A stretch of 64,000 nt of DNA from Pseudomonas fluorescens (GTDB taxonomy: Bacteria > Pseudomonadota > Gammaproteobacteria > Pseudomonadales > Pseudomonadaceae): assembly GCF_900215245.1 (NCBI RefSeq), contig NZ_LT907842.1, forward strand, positions 3,658,001 through 3,722,000, in the 5' to 3' direction. Below, piece by piece: positions 1 to 7,106 of this stretch. A program made the translations under genes and the position numbers. The notes under the pieces were generated by a model, which was given only the letters and a program-made list of their open reading frames with translations, had not been told where the DNA came from and did not search any database. The first letter of the stretch is position 1, and the number at the start of each line of letters is the position of its first letter.

Positions 1-1
1 C

Positions 2-184
2 GCCGCTCCGGTTGCTGCAACAACAGCAGAAACGGACTACGACACCTGGACTGTCTCCTTCACCCAGACCGTCTACATCGGGCCGGTATTACTCACAGAT
101 CCTACCGGCCAGCCGCTGTTTGCCCGCACCTGGGAAGTGTCGAACATCGACGATCCCGACCAATACAAACCCCTGGCGGAGTAG
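2..184 (+). CDS. tailocin protein upstream of spike V, C-terminal fragment
   Basis: Only the last 60 residues are in the window. The frame is open from base 2 and stops at TAG 182-184, three bases before the ATG of the spike gene. The visible part reads as a compact beta-rich domain (TWTVSFTQTVYIGP, then LFARTWEVSNIDDPDQYKP). In R-pyocin clusters the slot just before gpV holds a small uncharacterised tail gene (PA0615 type), which fits by position only. No catalytic motif is visible. Confidence 0.6.
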   Translation, partial: AAPVAATTAETDYDTWTVSFTQTVYIGPVLLTDPTGQPLFARTWEVSNIDDPDQYKPLAE

Positions 185-187
185 CCC

Positions 188-799
188 ATGTTCGACGCGC
201 TGTTACGCATGCAACTGGGGCCGATTGTCGAGCGCCTGGCAGAAATGGAAACGCAACTTGAAGACCTGTATCGACGCGCCGAGAGTTTTTGTCGGATCGG
301 CACGTGTCAGTCAGTCGACGCCGCCAGCAATACCTGCAAGGTCAGCCATGGTGATTTGCTCACGCCGGCGATCCGTTTTTTCAACCCCAGCGCGGGTGCG
401 CAAACCGAAACGCGCATCCCGTCCGTGGGTGAACAATGCCTGTTACTCAACTACGGCGGCGGCGAAGGCGGTGGTCAGTCGGTGGCCTTGTTCGGCCTCA
501 ACAGTCGTCAGTTTCCGCCAGTTTCCGACGTTGCCACAGTGACCCGGCGGCGCCATCAGGACGGCACCCAAAGTGACTATGACGACGCCAGCCACACCTT
601 CAACTGGGCCAACGGCCCCACCACATTCAGCGGTTCCCGCGAACAGGTAGACGTCAAGGTCGGCGCCGCCAGCTTGGTCATGAGCGCCCAGAACATCACC
701 CTGCAAATCGGCGGCACCAGCCTGGTACTGGACGCTGGCGGCGCGCACTTCAGCGGCCCGCTGGTGGACCATCAAGGCCGCGTCATCAGCCCTCGATAA
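188..799 (+). CDS. V: baseplate spike protein, P2 gpV-like
   Basis: A 203-residue protein matching the P2 gpV / PA0616 baseplate assembly family, which forms the trimeric membrane-piercing spike at the tip of the contractile tail. The N-terminal ~25 residues are helical (MFDALLRMQLGPIVERLAEMETQLEDL). An OB-fold-like region follows (residues about 35-120, with the family pattern of a GEQCLLLNYGGGEGGGQSVALFGL stretch), and then a repetitive beta-helical tail ending AHFSGPLVDHQGRVISPR. The length fits P2 gpV (about 210). It is followed nine bases later by gpW. The ATG at 188 is the first in frame after the upstream stop. Confidence 0.93.
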   Translation: MFDALLRMQLGPIVERLAEMETQLEDLYRRAESFCRIGTCQSVDAASNTCKVSHGDLLTPAIRFFNPSAGAQTETRIPSVGEQCLLLNYGGGEGGGQSVALFGLNSRQFPPVSDVATVTRRRHQDGTQSDYDDASHTFNWANGPTTFSGSREQVDVKVGAASLVMSAQNITLQIGGTSLVLDAGGAHFSGPLVDHQGRVISPR

Positions 800-808
800 G
801 GACATTCC

Positions 809-1141
809 ATGCTCGGCATCGATCGAAACACCGGGGCAGCCGTCGATGACTGGCTGCAATTCGTGCAGCGCGCCACCCGAGCGCTGACCACCCCGGTGGG
901 CACTCGGCAGAAACGCCCACTGTACGGCTCGCTGATCCCGCAACTGCTCGGCCAAAACCTTGGCGACGACCTGCTGATCCTCGCCCAAAGCCACGCCGCG
1001 CAAGCGTTCTACAACAGCCACAACGGCATCGGCGATTTTCAACCCCAAGTCATCGTCGCCACCCGCCAAGGCGCCGGCCTGCTCTTGCGTTTCGCCGGCA
1101 CCTGGAAAAACCGCCAACAAACCTTCGAGGTCGTGACATGA
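809..1141 (+). CDS. W: baseplate wedge protein, P2 gpW-like (gp25 family)
   Basis: A 110-residue lysozyme-like gp25/gpW baseplate wedge subunit. It carries the family signature of a leading MLGIDRNTG, then TPVGTRQKRPLYGS and LIPQLLGQN. It sits between gpV and gpJ, as in P2 and R-pyocins, and overlaps gpJ by four bases (ATGA at 1138-1141), which suggests translational coupling. In contractile tails this protein seeds sheath assembly on the baseplate. Confidence 0.93.
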   Translation: MLGIDRNTGAAVDDWLQFVQRATRALTTPVGTRQKRPLYGSLIPQLLGQNLGDDLLILAQSHAAQAFYNSHNGIGDFQPQVIVATRQGAGLLLRFAGTWKNRQQTFEVVT

Positions 1142-2133
1142 GCATGCTGATCCCCGGCCAGAATCAACTGGCGGAACCGGCCATCATTGCGGTGGATGCG
1201 TTCGAGCCGCTGCTGGCCGAATTCAAGGCGTTCGTTGTTGACTACGTCGCCACCCGAGCACCGCAAAGCGCGGCCAAACTGAAGGTCAGCCTCGACAACG
1301 AAAGCGAGTTGCTGACCCTCGCTCTGGAAGCGTTTTGTGTACGTCTGCAAACCCACGAACGCAAATACAATGCGCGTATCAAGCAGATGCTGGCGTGGTG
1401 GGCCACCGGCAGCAACCTGGATGCACGCTTGGCCGATATGGGCCTGGAACGCCAAGTGCTCGACCCCGGCGACCCGGCGGCGTTTCCGCCGGTGCCGCCG
1501 ACGTTGGAGAGTGACGACGACGCTCGCTTGCGTTATTACCTGGCGCCGCATGCACCGGCAGCCGGCTCGCGGATGCAGTATCGCCGCGAGGTGTTCACCT
1601 TGGGCGAGCGACCGTCGGTGAAGGTGCAAAGTGCCACGCCGGGCGTGGTGACGGTCAGCTACACCTTTGACCCGGACGGCTACGCGGCGCAGGTCAAGGA
1701 CGGCAACGCGCGTCGAACGGCGCCCGGCGAAGTGATGGTCACGGTGCTTTCTCGTGAGGCCGACGGCAGCCCATCCGCCGATTTGCTTGACGGCGTTCGT
1801 CGCCATTTCGCACGGCCGGATGTGAGGCCAGAGACCGATCTGGTCAGCGTGCAAGGCGCGCACATCCTGCGCTACAAAATCCGTGTGGTCGCGAAGATCA
1901 ACGCCGGTCCGGACTCGGGGCTCACTCAGGTAGCGGCGCAGAAATTACTGCAAGACTATGCAGAATCCTGTCATCGCCTCGAGGGGCGGGTAGACCCCAG
2001 TTGGATCGACTACGCGATTCACAGCGCGGGTGCAGCGCAGTTGCAAATCGTTGAACCGCTCGAACCCATTATCAGCAACGCCTTCCAGGCCCCGTATTGC
2101 ACGGGTGTCGAGGTGGAGGTGCGCACGCTATGA
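1138..2133 (+). CDS. J: baseplate protein, P2 gpJ-like
   Basis: A 331-residue homologue of P2 gpJ / PA0618, the main baseplate wedge component, of family-typical length (about 300). The central part contains HAPAAGSRMQYRREVF and SVKVQSATPGVVTVSY, characteristic of gpJ-type proteins. It overlaps gpW and gpI by four bases at each end, so the V-W-J-I-fibre genes behave as one coupled operon. Confidence 0.92.
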   Translation: MSMLIPGQNQLAEPAIIAVDAFEPLLAEFKAFVVDYVATRAPQSAAKLKVSLDNESELLTLALEAFCVRLQTHERKYNARIKQMLAWWATGSNLDARLADMGLERQVLDPGDPAAFPPVPPTLESDDDARLRYYLAPHAPAAGSRMQYRREVFTLGERPSVKVQSATPGVVTVSYTFDPDGYAAQVKDGNARRTAPGEVMVTVLSREADGSPSADLLDGVRRHFARPDVRPETDLVSVQGAHILRYKIRVVAKINAGPDSGLTQVAAQKLLQDYAESCHRLEGRVDPSWIDYAIHSAGAAQLQIVEPLEPIISNAFQAPYCTGVEVEVRTL

Positions 2134-2858
2134 GTGAGCCCAAAGCGAGTTTGTTACCTGGCAACAGCTCACCGTTGGAAAAGGCCCTGGATTTGGGATT
2201 CGGGCAATTGCTCGACCGCGTCATTCCGCCGTTTCCGGTGTTGATGAATCCACTGCAAACGCCTGGCGAGTTTCTGCCTTACCTGGCCGCCGACCGAGGC
2301 GTCAGTGAATGGGATGCCGATGCCAGCGAACCTGAAAAACGTTTGACGGTCGCATTGTCCTGGCAGATTCAGCGCCAGGCGGGTATGCCCAAAGCATTGA
2401 GCTACGCGGTGGAGTCACTTGGATTCACCCCCAACATCATCGCCTGGTATCAGCAGCGTCCGTCGGGATTACCTTACACCTTCGACATACAGGCGATCAT
2501 CGGGCGAAGTTGGTCCAGTGGTGATCACAACCGGCTGATTCGCCGCATCAACGCGGCACAAAGCGAACGCGACCGGGCGACGATCACCATCGTGCATGAA
2601 ACCTCGCAGGGGTTGCGACTCGCCGCAGCGGCTGATCCGGGGCTGAGTATTCTGGACGACAGCCAACCGGGTGCTTTGCCCGACATGAAGCTACACAGCA
2701 CTGGATCCTTCTGCAGCGCAGCTCACACACCACTGACTGATGGCGAGCTGCAGTTGGAAGGCGTGTTGCCTGAATTCGGGTTAGCCGCCCGGCTTAATAG
2801 TGCCGGTTTTGCCCGGCACTTCACCATTAACGACTACGACCTCAGGGCGCAGCCATGA
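2130..2858 (+). CDS. I: baseplate/tail protein I, P2 gpI-like
   Basis: A 242-residue protein of the phage tail protein I family, which joins wedge and fibre. The start is the ATG at 2130, which overlaps the gpJ stop. An ATG 33 bases earlier lies inside gpJ and has no ribosome site. The N-terminal half carries the recognisable PLEKALDLGFGQLLDRV and FLPYLAADRGVSEWDAD segments. The C-terminal ~70 residues are more variable, as expected where the fibre attaches. The stop overlaps the next gene by four bases. Confidence 0.9.
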   Translation: MSEPKASLLPGNSSPLEKALDLGFGQLLDRVIPPFPVLMNPLQTPGEFLPYLAADRGVSEWDADASEPEKRLTVALSWQIQRQAGMPKALSYAVESLGFTPNIIAWYQQRPSGLPYTFDIQAIIGRSWSSGDHNRLIRRINAAQSERDRATITIVHETSQGLRLAAAADPGLSILDDSQPGALPDMKLHSTGSFCSAAHTPLTDGELQLEGVLPEFGLAARLNSAGFARHFTINDYDLRAQP

Positions 2859-3388
2859 CAGATGACATTACGCGCCTGGTGCGCTTCACCTCCAAGGGTT
2901 TGGATGAAGTGCTGCAGGCAAAGAACCAGGGTTTGAAAGGCGAAATCACCCATATCGGTGCTGGCACCGGCCGCTACAACCCAGACGGCACAGAAGTGGC
3001 TTTGCGTGATGAGCGCCAACGGGCCGCCATCGTGGATTACGAGGACCTGAGCAACCGGCAACTCAGAATGGCCGCGCTGTTTGATGGCGAGGCCGAATAT
3101 GAGATTGGCGAGTTTGGTTTTTACCTCGCCAGTGGGACCTTGCTGGCGGTGTATTCCGTGGCGGGGAAGTTGCTGACCTATAAAGCGGCAGCGGCGCGGG
3201 TGCTGCAGAAGTTTACGCTGGATATTTCACCGTTGCCGGTGGACAGCGTGACGATTGTGGTGGGGAGTGACAACCTCAATATTTTGTTGGGGGAGGATAT
3301 TGCAGTGCTAGCGACGGCGAATATCGACAACATGGCGCGTCATACTGAGTTGCTGTTTCGTGTGATGTCGCTGGAATCTGGCCGTTAA
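2855..3388 (+). CDS. tail fibre proximal (collar-type) protein, short
   Basis: A 177-residue protein corresponding to the N-terminal tail-collar fibre domain (DUF3751-like: FTSKGLDEVLQAKNQGLKG, GRYNPDGTEVALRDERQR, EYEIGEFGFYLASGTLLAVYS). It ends soon after that domain (NIDNMARHTELLFRVMSL). In P2 gpH and most R-pyocin fibres this domain is only the anchor of a protein several hundred residues long. Here the reading frame stops, and a separate gene starts 27 bases downstream. It probably attaches the fibre to gpI. No frameshift was noticed that would fuse it to the next gene. Confidence 0.82.
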   Translation: MTDDITRLVRFTSKGLDEVLQAKNQGLKGEITHIGAGTGRYNPDGTEVALRDERQRAAIVDYEDLSNRQLRMAALFDGEAEYEIGEFGFYLASGTLLAVYSVAGKLLTYKAAAARVLQKFTLDISPLPVDSVTIVVGSDNLNILLGEDIAVLATANIDNMARHTELLFRVMSLESGR

Positions 3389-3415
3389 GGCGTAAACAGT
3401 TAAGGAGTTTTAAAC

Positions 3416-4036
3416 GTGAGTCTAGAAACGACTATTGCGTCGCTGGTGACAGCGGCGAATAACTTGACCACATCGGTCAATGGAAAGATCGGTAGTATCA
3501 ATGCGACAATGGCTGGGGCCTTGTCCCAGTTCAACGAGTGGCGCAGCCTAAAGGATGTCGAGGGAGACCCGAACTATCCAGGCACCATTCGCAGCACTAT
3601 TCTTCAAGGGCATGTTTACGGTACGGGAGGCGTATATGAAGCATTGGCAATAGGCGATTTTAAGTCTACCGATTTGGGCGCGAGTACCAATGTCTATATG
3701 CATTTTCAGGTTCCGTTGAATCTTAATGTCAACGCAGAAATGTTCTGGTTCAATATCAAAGGTTACAGCTACGGGACGGCAAAAATTATCGATGAAACGT
3801 TGGTCGGGTATTGCTATAAACCGAATCGAACGCTGCACAATGTTTCAACCTTTGGCAATATGACACCCGCTGTTTACGTTGATGCGAACGGAAACATTGT
3901 TATGCGAATTTTGATTCCTAATATTTATTACACCACCGTCCGTATCGACACTATGCGAGTGGGTAATGGTCGTCTGTTTAATTTGGGTGATCTCAAAACC
4001 AAGGTTTCGTTGGCAGATACCGTCGTTTTTAGTTAA
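3416..4036 (+). CDS. probable distal tail-fibre / receptor-binding protein
   Basis: A 206-residue protein starting at GTG 3416 behind a good AAGGAG site. Residues 1-45 look helical and coiled-coil-like (SLETTIASLVTAANNLTTSVNGKIG). Residues 70-206 are beta-rich and aromatic (FWFNIKGYSYGTAKIIDETLVGYCY, IPNIYYTTVRIDTMRVGNGRLFNLGD), resembling distal domains of some phage fibres. The gene is clearly AT-richer than its neighbours, as is common for exchangeable specificity modules. The receptor-binding role is inferred from its position between the collar piece and the fibre chaperone; the domain was recognised from memory only. Confidence 0.72.
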   Translation: MSLETTIASLVTAANNLTTSVNGKIGSINATMAGALSQFNEWRSLKDVEGDPNYPGTIRSTILQGHVYGTGGVYEALAIGDFKSTDLGASTNVYMHFQVPLNLNVNAEMFWFNIKGYSYGTAKIIDETLVGYCYKPNRTLHNVSTFGNMTPAVYVDANGNIVMRILIPNIYYTTVRIDTMRVGNGRLFNLGDLKTKVSLADTVVFS

Positions 4037-4047
4037 GGAAATAGAGC

Positions 4048-4305
4048 ATGTCTGAAATATCTAGCAATGAGAGTCCATCTGTAGGTATAGCTGTGCCGAC
4101 GCCTGAAATTGAATGGGCAGCCATTCGTGCTCGTCGCGATCAACTATTGCGCTCAACCGACTTCACTCAATTGCCGGACTATCCTGCAATTGCGGCGCAG
4201 CGAGCAGAAATAGCGGCCTATCGTAAGGCTTTGCGTGACATCCCAGAGCAGGCGGCAGAACCTTCGAAGATTGACTGGCCCGTACTACCCACCTTCCTGA
4301 AGTAA
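4048..4305 (+). CDS. small tail-fibre assembly chaperone
   Basis: An 85-residue protein equal to the C-terminal module of phage tail-fibre assembly chaperones: WAAIRARRDQLLRSTDFTQLPDYPA, then YRKALRDIPEQ and a closing WPVLPTFLK. P2 gpG and R-pyocin chaperones are about 150-190 residues and carry a fibre-specific N-terminal half, which is missing here. It starts 11 bases after the fibre gene and is followed at once by terminators, so the fibre and its chaperone end this transcription block. Confidence 0.85.
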   Translation: MSEISSNESPSVGIAVPTPEIEWAAIRARRDQLLRSTDFTQLPDYPAIAAQRAEIAAYRKALRDIPEQAAEPSKIDWPVLPTFLK

Positions 4306-4308
4306 CCC

Positions 4309-4329
4309 ACCGCGAAAGCGGTTTTTTTT
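4309..4329 (+). terminator. rho-independent terminator after fibre chaperone
   Basis: A short ACCGC/GCGGT stem closes on a GAAA tetraloop and is followed by eight T (4322-4329). It lies four bases after the chaperone stop. Confidence 0.8.
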
Positions 4330-4336
4330 CGCCTCT

Positions 4337-4369
4337 CCAAAGCCCCTCCCGTAGGGGCTTTGGCGTTTT
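4337..4369 (+). terminator. second, stronger terminator of the fibre block
   Basis: A perfect 11-bp stem (CCAAAGCCCCT at 4337-4347 with AGGGGCTTTGG at 4353-4363) has a five-base loop and then CGTTTTC. It lies just behind the first terminator and 21 bases before the next gene. Confidence 0.8.
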
Positions 4370-4389
4370 CCATACGGAGAATTCCACCC

Positions 4390-4563
4390 ATGCACAACCG
4401 CCAAACCTACACCGTCCTCATCCCATTCCCCACCGGAGGTGGCCACTGGTCCACCGTCGGCGAGGAGCTGGACCTGCTCGACGTCGAAGCATCTGCCCTG
4501 CGCACCGCTGGCCGCCTGGAACTGACCAGCGTCCTCAACTCCACCCCCAAGAAGGCTGACTAA
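4390..4563 (+). CDS. small tailocin protein before sheath, unknown
   Basis: A 57-residue protein (MHNRQTYTVLIPFPTGGGHW, EELDLLDVEASALRTAGRLE). The ATG at 4390 follows a GGAGA motif nine bases upstream. A longer frame from 4360 would start inside the terminator, so it is not preferred. It ends two bases before the sheath ATG, so it shares that transcript. I do not recognise the family. Small genes in this slot occur in other contractile tail clusters (for example before the Mu sheath), but no similarity is claimed. Confidence 0.7.
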   Translation: MHNRQTYTVLIPFPTGGGHWSTVGEELDLLDVEASALRTAGRLELTSVLNSTPKKAD

Positions 4564-4565
4564 CC

Positions 4566-5732
4566 ATGGCTGAGGTTCTTAACTTCGAGCACAACGGCAT
4601 CACTGTAAATGCCACTGAATCCCCGGAGGCCATGGGTGGCCTGGGCGATAACGTTATCGGTCTGGTCGGCACCGCGCCGAATGCCCACGCGTCGATCCCG
4701 AAAAACGCGCCGTTCCGCATCAACAGCTTCACCACCCAGGCACTGCTGGACCCGACCGGCGCTGAGTCGGGCACGCTGTTTCAGGCGGTTTACCAGATCC
4801 TCAAAGTGGTGAAGGTGCCGGTCTATGTGGTGATCGTGGAGGAGGGCGCAACCCCGGCCGATACGATCAACAATGTGATCGGCGGCAACGAGCCGACCAC
4901 CGGCCGCAAGCTGGGCCTGGCGGCCTTGAGCAGCGTGCCTGAAGACCTGACCATCATTGGCGCCCCAGGCTTCACCGGCACCAAGGCCGTGGCCGGTGAG
5001 TTCGCTGCCTTTGGCAAGCGCATCAAGGCCCGTGTGGTGCTGGACGGCAAGGATGCGTCCGTCGCTGACCAAGTGACCTACAGCGGCGAGCTGGGCGGTG
5101 CCGACCTCGGTTTCGACCGCTGCCTGCTGGTGCACAACATGCCGTCGGTGTACTCCAAAGCGGCGAAGAAAAACGTGTTCCTGTCGCCATCCTCGCTGGC
5201 TATTGCTGCACTGGCCAAGGTCAAGCAGTGGGAAAGCCCAGGCAACCAGGTGACGTTCGCCGAGGACGTGTCCCGCGTGGTCGAGTACAACATCCTCGAC
5301 ACCTCGACCGAAGGCGATCTGCTCAACCGTTATGGCGTGAGCTACTACGCGCGCACCATCCTCGGTGGTTTCTCGCTGCTGGGTAACCGCTCCATCACTG
5401 GCAAGTTCATCAGCTATGTCGGCCTGGAAGATGCGATCAGCCGCAAGCTGGTCAAGGCCGGCCAGAAAGCCATGGCCAAGAACCTCACCAAGTCCTTCAT
5501 GGACCAGGAAGTCAAGCGCATCAACGACTGGCTGCAAACCCTGGTGGCCGACGAAACCATTCCCGGCGGCAGTGTGTACCTGCACCCGGAACTGAACAGT
5601 GTCGAGAAGTACAAGAACGGCACCTGGTTCATCGTCATCGACTACGGTCGATACGCGCCAAACGAACACATGATTTATCAACTCAATGCCCGCGATGAAA
5701 TCATCGAGCAGTTCCTGGAGGACGTTCTCTAA
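4566..5732 (+). CDS. FI: tail sheath protein, P2 FI-like
   Basis: A 388-residue contractile sheath subunit of the P2 gpFI / PA0622 family, at the expected length (about 390). Recognisable segments are GGLGDNVIGLVGTAPNA near the start, AAKKNVFLSPSSLAIAALAK in the middle, and the conserved C-terminal region SYVGLEDAISRKLVKAGQKA. It is followed directly by the tube gene, whose ATG overlaps its stop by one base. The sheath contracts to drive the tube and spike through the target envelope. Confidence 0.96.
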   Translation: MAEVLNFEHNGITVNATESPEAMGGLGDNVIGLVGTAPNAHASIPKNAPFRINSFTTQALLDPTGAESGTLFQAVYQILKVVKVPVYVVIVEEGATPADTINNVIGGNEPTTGRKLGLAALSSVPEDLTIIGAPGFTGTKAVAGEFAAFGKRIKARVVLDGKDASVADQVTYSGELGGADLGFDRCLLVHNMPSVYSKAAKKNVFLSPSSLAIAALAKVKQWESPGNQVTFAEDVSRVVEYNILDTSTEGDLLNRYGVSYYARTILGGFSLLGNRSITGKFISYVGLEDAISRKLVKAGQKAMAKNLTKSFMDQEVKRINDWLQTLVADETIPGGSVYLHPELNSVEKYKNGTWFIVIDYGRYAPNEHMIYQLNARDEIIEQFLEDVL

Positions 5733-6238
5733 TGTTTACCAACCGTGTAAGACAGGCCATTGCGGCCACCCTTCAAGGCCTGCCGTTGTCCGCGACCGTG
5801 GAGGAGTTCACCCCGCCGAAGATCGAGTTCGACATGGAGGCCATGTCCGGCGGGCGCTTTATTGCCGAAGAAATGGCCAAGAGCGGCAAGGTGCTCGGCG
5901 CCACTTTGGTGCTGCAAGGGGCGGGGCCGGAAATCATGTTGGCCCTGGGCGTGCGCCTGGGTGACGACATCTTGCTCAACGTGCGTGAAGCCGGGCAAGA
6001 CCAGGACGGCAAGACCTACTTCACCTACCACACCGTCGGCGGCAAATTGAAGTCCCTGGCCGAGGCGAAGCTGAAGATGGGCGATAAGGTCACCACCACC
6101 CTGGAATTGTCCTGCCGCACCTACAACCGTCTGGAAAATGGCATCTCGGTGATCGACATCGACGTGCGCACCCAGAAGTTTGTGCTTAACGGCGTCGACA
6201 TTCTCGGCGATGCACGCCGCGCGGTGCTGATGCCGTAA
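5732..6238 (+). CDS. FII: tail tube protein, P2 FII-like
   Basis: A 168-residue tail tube subunit (P2 gpFII / PA0623 family, typical length about 170). It shows the typical EFTPPKIEFDMEAMSGGRF stretch and a closing SVIDIDVRTQKFVLNGVDIL. It is translationally coupled to the sheath gene through a TAATG junction. Tube hexamers stack on the baseplate hub up to the length set by the tape measure. Confidence 0.95.
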   Translation: MFTNRVRQAIAATLQGLPLSATVEEFTPPKIEFDMEAMSGGRFIAEEMAKSGKVLGATLVLQGAGPEIMLALGVRLGDDILLNVREAGQDQDGKTYFTYHTVGGKLKSLAEAKLKMGDKVTTTLELSCRTYNRLENGISVIDIDVRTQKFVLNGVDILGDARRAVLMP

Positions 6239-6270
6239 GCCTTCACGGCACCTGAAGTGGACACTGTCAG

Positions 6271-6359
6271 TGTGGGGGCGGGGTTGCTCGCGAATACGGA
6301 GTGTCAGTCAATACATGCGTGACTGATAGACCGCATTCGCGAGCACGCCCGCTCTCACA
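6271..6359. repeat. REP-like inverted doublet (REPIN) inside the tailocin cluster
   Basis: Imperfect arms at 6271-6299 (TGTGGGGGCGGGGTTGCTCG...) and 6331-6359 (ending CACGCCCGCTCTCACA) face each other. A second small inverted repeat (TCAGTCA/TGACTGA) lies in the loop. It fills the gap between the tube gene and gpE and belongs to the same family as the repeats at 38754 and 44551. Confidence 0.85.
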
Positions 6360-6406
6360 TGGACCGGTGTTGTCTTGTGAGTACTTTTTTACCAAGGAAT
6401 TGCCCC

Positions 6407-6979
6407 ATGGCCTGGATGCCACCGCTGCACATTCTGCTGTCCCCGATCACCGCCGACACGGGCGCGACGATCCAGCAGATTCAACTCAAGCCGTTGTTTT
6501 ACGCCGCGCAAAAAGACGCGCTGGCCCGGGCCGGTGATGACGAGGACGAGCAGTTTTTTGAACTGGCGAAACTCGCCACCGGCCTGTCGGAAAAAGAGCT
6601 CGACCAACTCAAGCGCCCGGACTACGTGAGCATCGCGCAGTACGTGCATGAAATGTCGACGCGCCCTGCGGCGTTCTTCCTGGATCAACACCAGGAGGCG
6701 TCCCACGACGAGCCCGTGCATCTGCTGCTGCCCCTCGACGCGGCCGGTCGCAGCCTCACCGAACTATCGCTGGAAATGCCCGCCTTGCGCGCCACCAAAG
6801 TGATGAAAAAACTCACCACCAACAAAGAGCGTGCCGAGTTCATCACCGCGCACTGCACCGGTTTGATGATCCCCGATCTCGCCGGCCTGACGGTGCCCGA
6901 CTGGACGCAACTGCAGGAGCGCATCGACGATTTTTTAAATCAACCGGCGGACTTCTTTCGCAGCGCGACATCGAAGTAA
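6407..6979 (+). CDS. E: tail assembly chaperone, P2 gpE-like
   Basis: A 190-residue protein in the slot between tube and tape measure, where P2 has gpE. The start chosen is ATG 6407 behind an AAGGAAT site; an upstream ATG at 6359 falls inside the repeat and lacks a site. The protein is acidic and helical (DDEDEQFFELAKLATGLSEKELDQLKRPDY). It is longer than P2 gpE (about 91), so it probably has an extra N-terminal domain. Near its 3' end lies a T-TTT-TTA slippery site, giving access to the E' frame. Such chaperones wrap the tape measure before tube polymerisation. Confidence 0.8.
   Translation: MAWMPPLHILLSPITADTGATIQQIQLKPLFYAAQKDALARAGDDEDEQFFELAKLATGLSEKELDQLKRPDYVSIAQYVHEMSTRPAAFFLDQHQEASHDEPVHLLLPLDAAGRSLTELSLEMPALRATKVMKKLTTNKERAEFITAHCTGLMIPDLAGLTVPDWTQLQERIDDFLNQPADFFRSATSK
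6931..6937 (+). promoter_or_regulatory. -1 ribosomal frameshift site of gpE/E'
   Basis: The heptamer T TTT TTA is in the zero frame of gpE (codons GAT TTT TTA AAT). This fits the canonical X XXY YYZ pattern. P2 E/E' uses the closely related T TTT TTG. A slip here enters a frame that stays open to 7101. Confidence 0.75.
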
Positions 6980-7101
6980 TTCTCGATGTGGTGCCGTTGA
7001 TTTACTCGGTCAATGAGGCGGAGATCCTCGACTGGGACGCCGGCAAAGCATTGCGCCGCTACGACATTGCGATCACTCGCCTTGGCGTTAAACAGGAGTA
7101 A
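6937..7101 (+). CDS. gpE' extension, made by -1 frameshift
   Basis: After the slip the frame reads a 54-residue extension, from KSTGGLLSQRDI through VVPLIYSVNEAEILDWD to a closing RRYDIAITRLGVKQE. It runs from 6937 to TAA 7099-7101 and replaces the short gpE end NQPADFFRSATSK. The frame has no convincing start of its own. The stretch is coding-like in composition and fills the gap to the tape measure exactly, as E' does in P2 and G-T does in lambda. Production of the fusion is inferred. Confidence 0.72.
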   Translation, partial: KSTGGLLSQRDIEVILDVVPLIYSVNEAEILDWDAGKALRRYDIAITRLGVKQE

Positions 7102-7106
7102 GCGGG

